This document shows, in pieces, positions 5,441 through 5,539 of a stretch of DNA of 5,539 bases. Where the stretch lies: the NCBI GenBank assembly GCA_023263465.1, contig JALQWV010000087.1, positions 1-5,539 on the forward strand, given 5' to 3'. The position numbers were made by a program, and so were the translations under genes. Origin of the DNA: Ilumatobacteraceae bacterium. GTDB lineage: Bacteria > Actinomycetota > Acidimicrobiia > Acidimicrobiales > Ilumatobacteraceae. Below the pieces are notes generated by a model. It was not told where the DNA came from and ran no database searches. It saw nothing but the letters and a program-made list of their open reading frames with translations. Each line of letters begins with the position of its first letter. Position 1 is the first letter of the stretch.

Positions 5441-5539
5441 GAACCTGATGTGTGCACATGTTGTTAATAAGTGCGCGATACATCCCATAAATGATGAATG
5501 GGGTCGTGTAGCAAATATCTGCCAAACGACTCCACGGTG
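5441..5539. other. Upstream region of tag, unresolved right edge
   Basis: These 99 bases should hold the tag promoter or the end of the preceding gene. On the minus strand one frame reads as a plausible protein end, TVESFGRYLLHDPIHHLW... and stops with TAA at 5466-5464, which would leave a 23-base gap to tag. A second minus frame is the open extension of tag itself, and a third ends inside tag. On the plus strand ATG 5498 opens a frame (MGSCSKYLPNDSTV) running off the edge. A palindrome TGTGCACA sits at 5451-5458. None can be chosen without more sequence. Confidence 0.3.

Overview
The window reads as a compact, mid-GC stretch of bacterial chromosome with ordinary housekeeping and accessory metabolism genes. 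It shows no insertion sequence, phage gene, tRNA, rRNA or CRISPR array. The likely host is an actinobacterium, perhaps a streamlined aquatic lineage such as Acidimicrobiia. This is inferred from the PAC2-family protein with an acidic tail, coproheme decarboxylase (the coproporphyrin-dependent heme route), the DcsG-type ATP-grasp protein, a leaderless-type promoter, and very tight gene packing. No phylogenetic marker in the window settles it.

Left part, + strand (1-1856): the 3' end of groEL, then 33 bases later a DcsG/RimK-like ATP-grasp ligase of unknown substrate, then 9 bases later a coproheme decarboxylase (ChdC/HemQ) with its known active-site residues in place. The last two are probably one operon. 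Read-through from groEL is possible because no convincing terminator lies between.

Middle part, - strand (4366 down to 1857): a three-gene run of a NodB-type polysaccharide deacetylase, a family 2 glycosyltransferase (GTGA start/stop overlap), and a PAC2 (proteasome-assembly-chaperone-like) protein 12 bases further on. The first two look like a pair that adds and deacetylates an envelope sugar. PAC2 is probably only a transcriptional neighbour.

Right part: a GNAT acetyltransferase on + (4406-4837), divergent from the deacetylase across 39 bases that must hold both promoters. It is convergent with a DNA-3-methyladenine glycosylase I (tag) on -. The last ~100 bases hold the tag upstream region and perhaps the end of another gene; they cannot be resolved here.

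Both convergent pairs (chdC/PAC2 and GNAT/tag) have directly abutting stop codons with zero bases between them. The points most worth a second look are: the Gln-type (Firmicutes-like) active site of ChdC in a probable actinobacterium, the ATP-grasp/ChdC pairing, the acidic tail plus terminal helix of the PAC2 protein, and the divergent promoter region. I do not see strong evidence for a wholly new multi-gene system.
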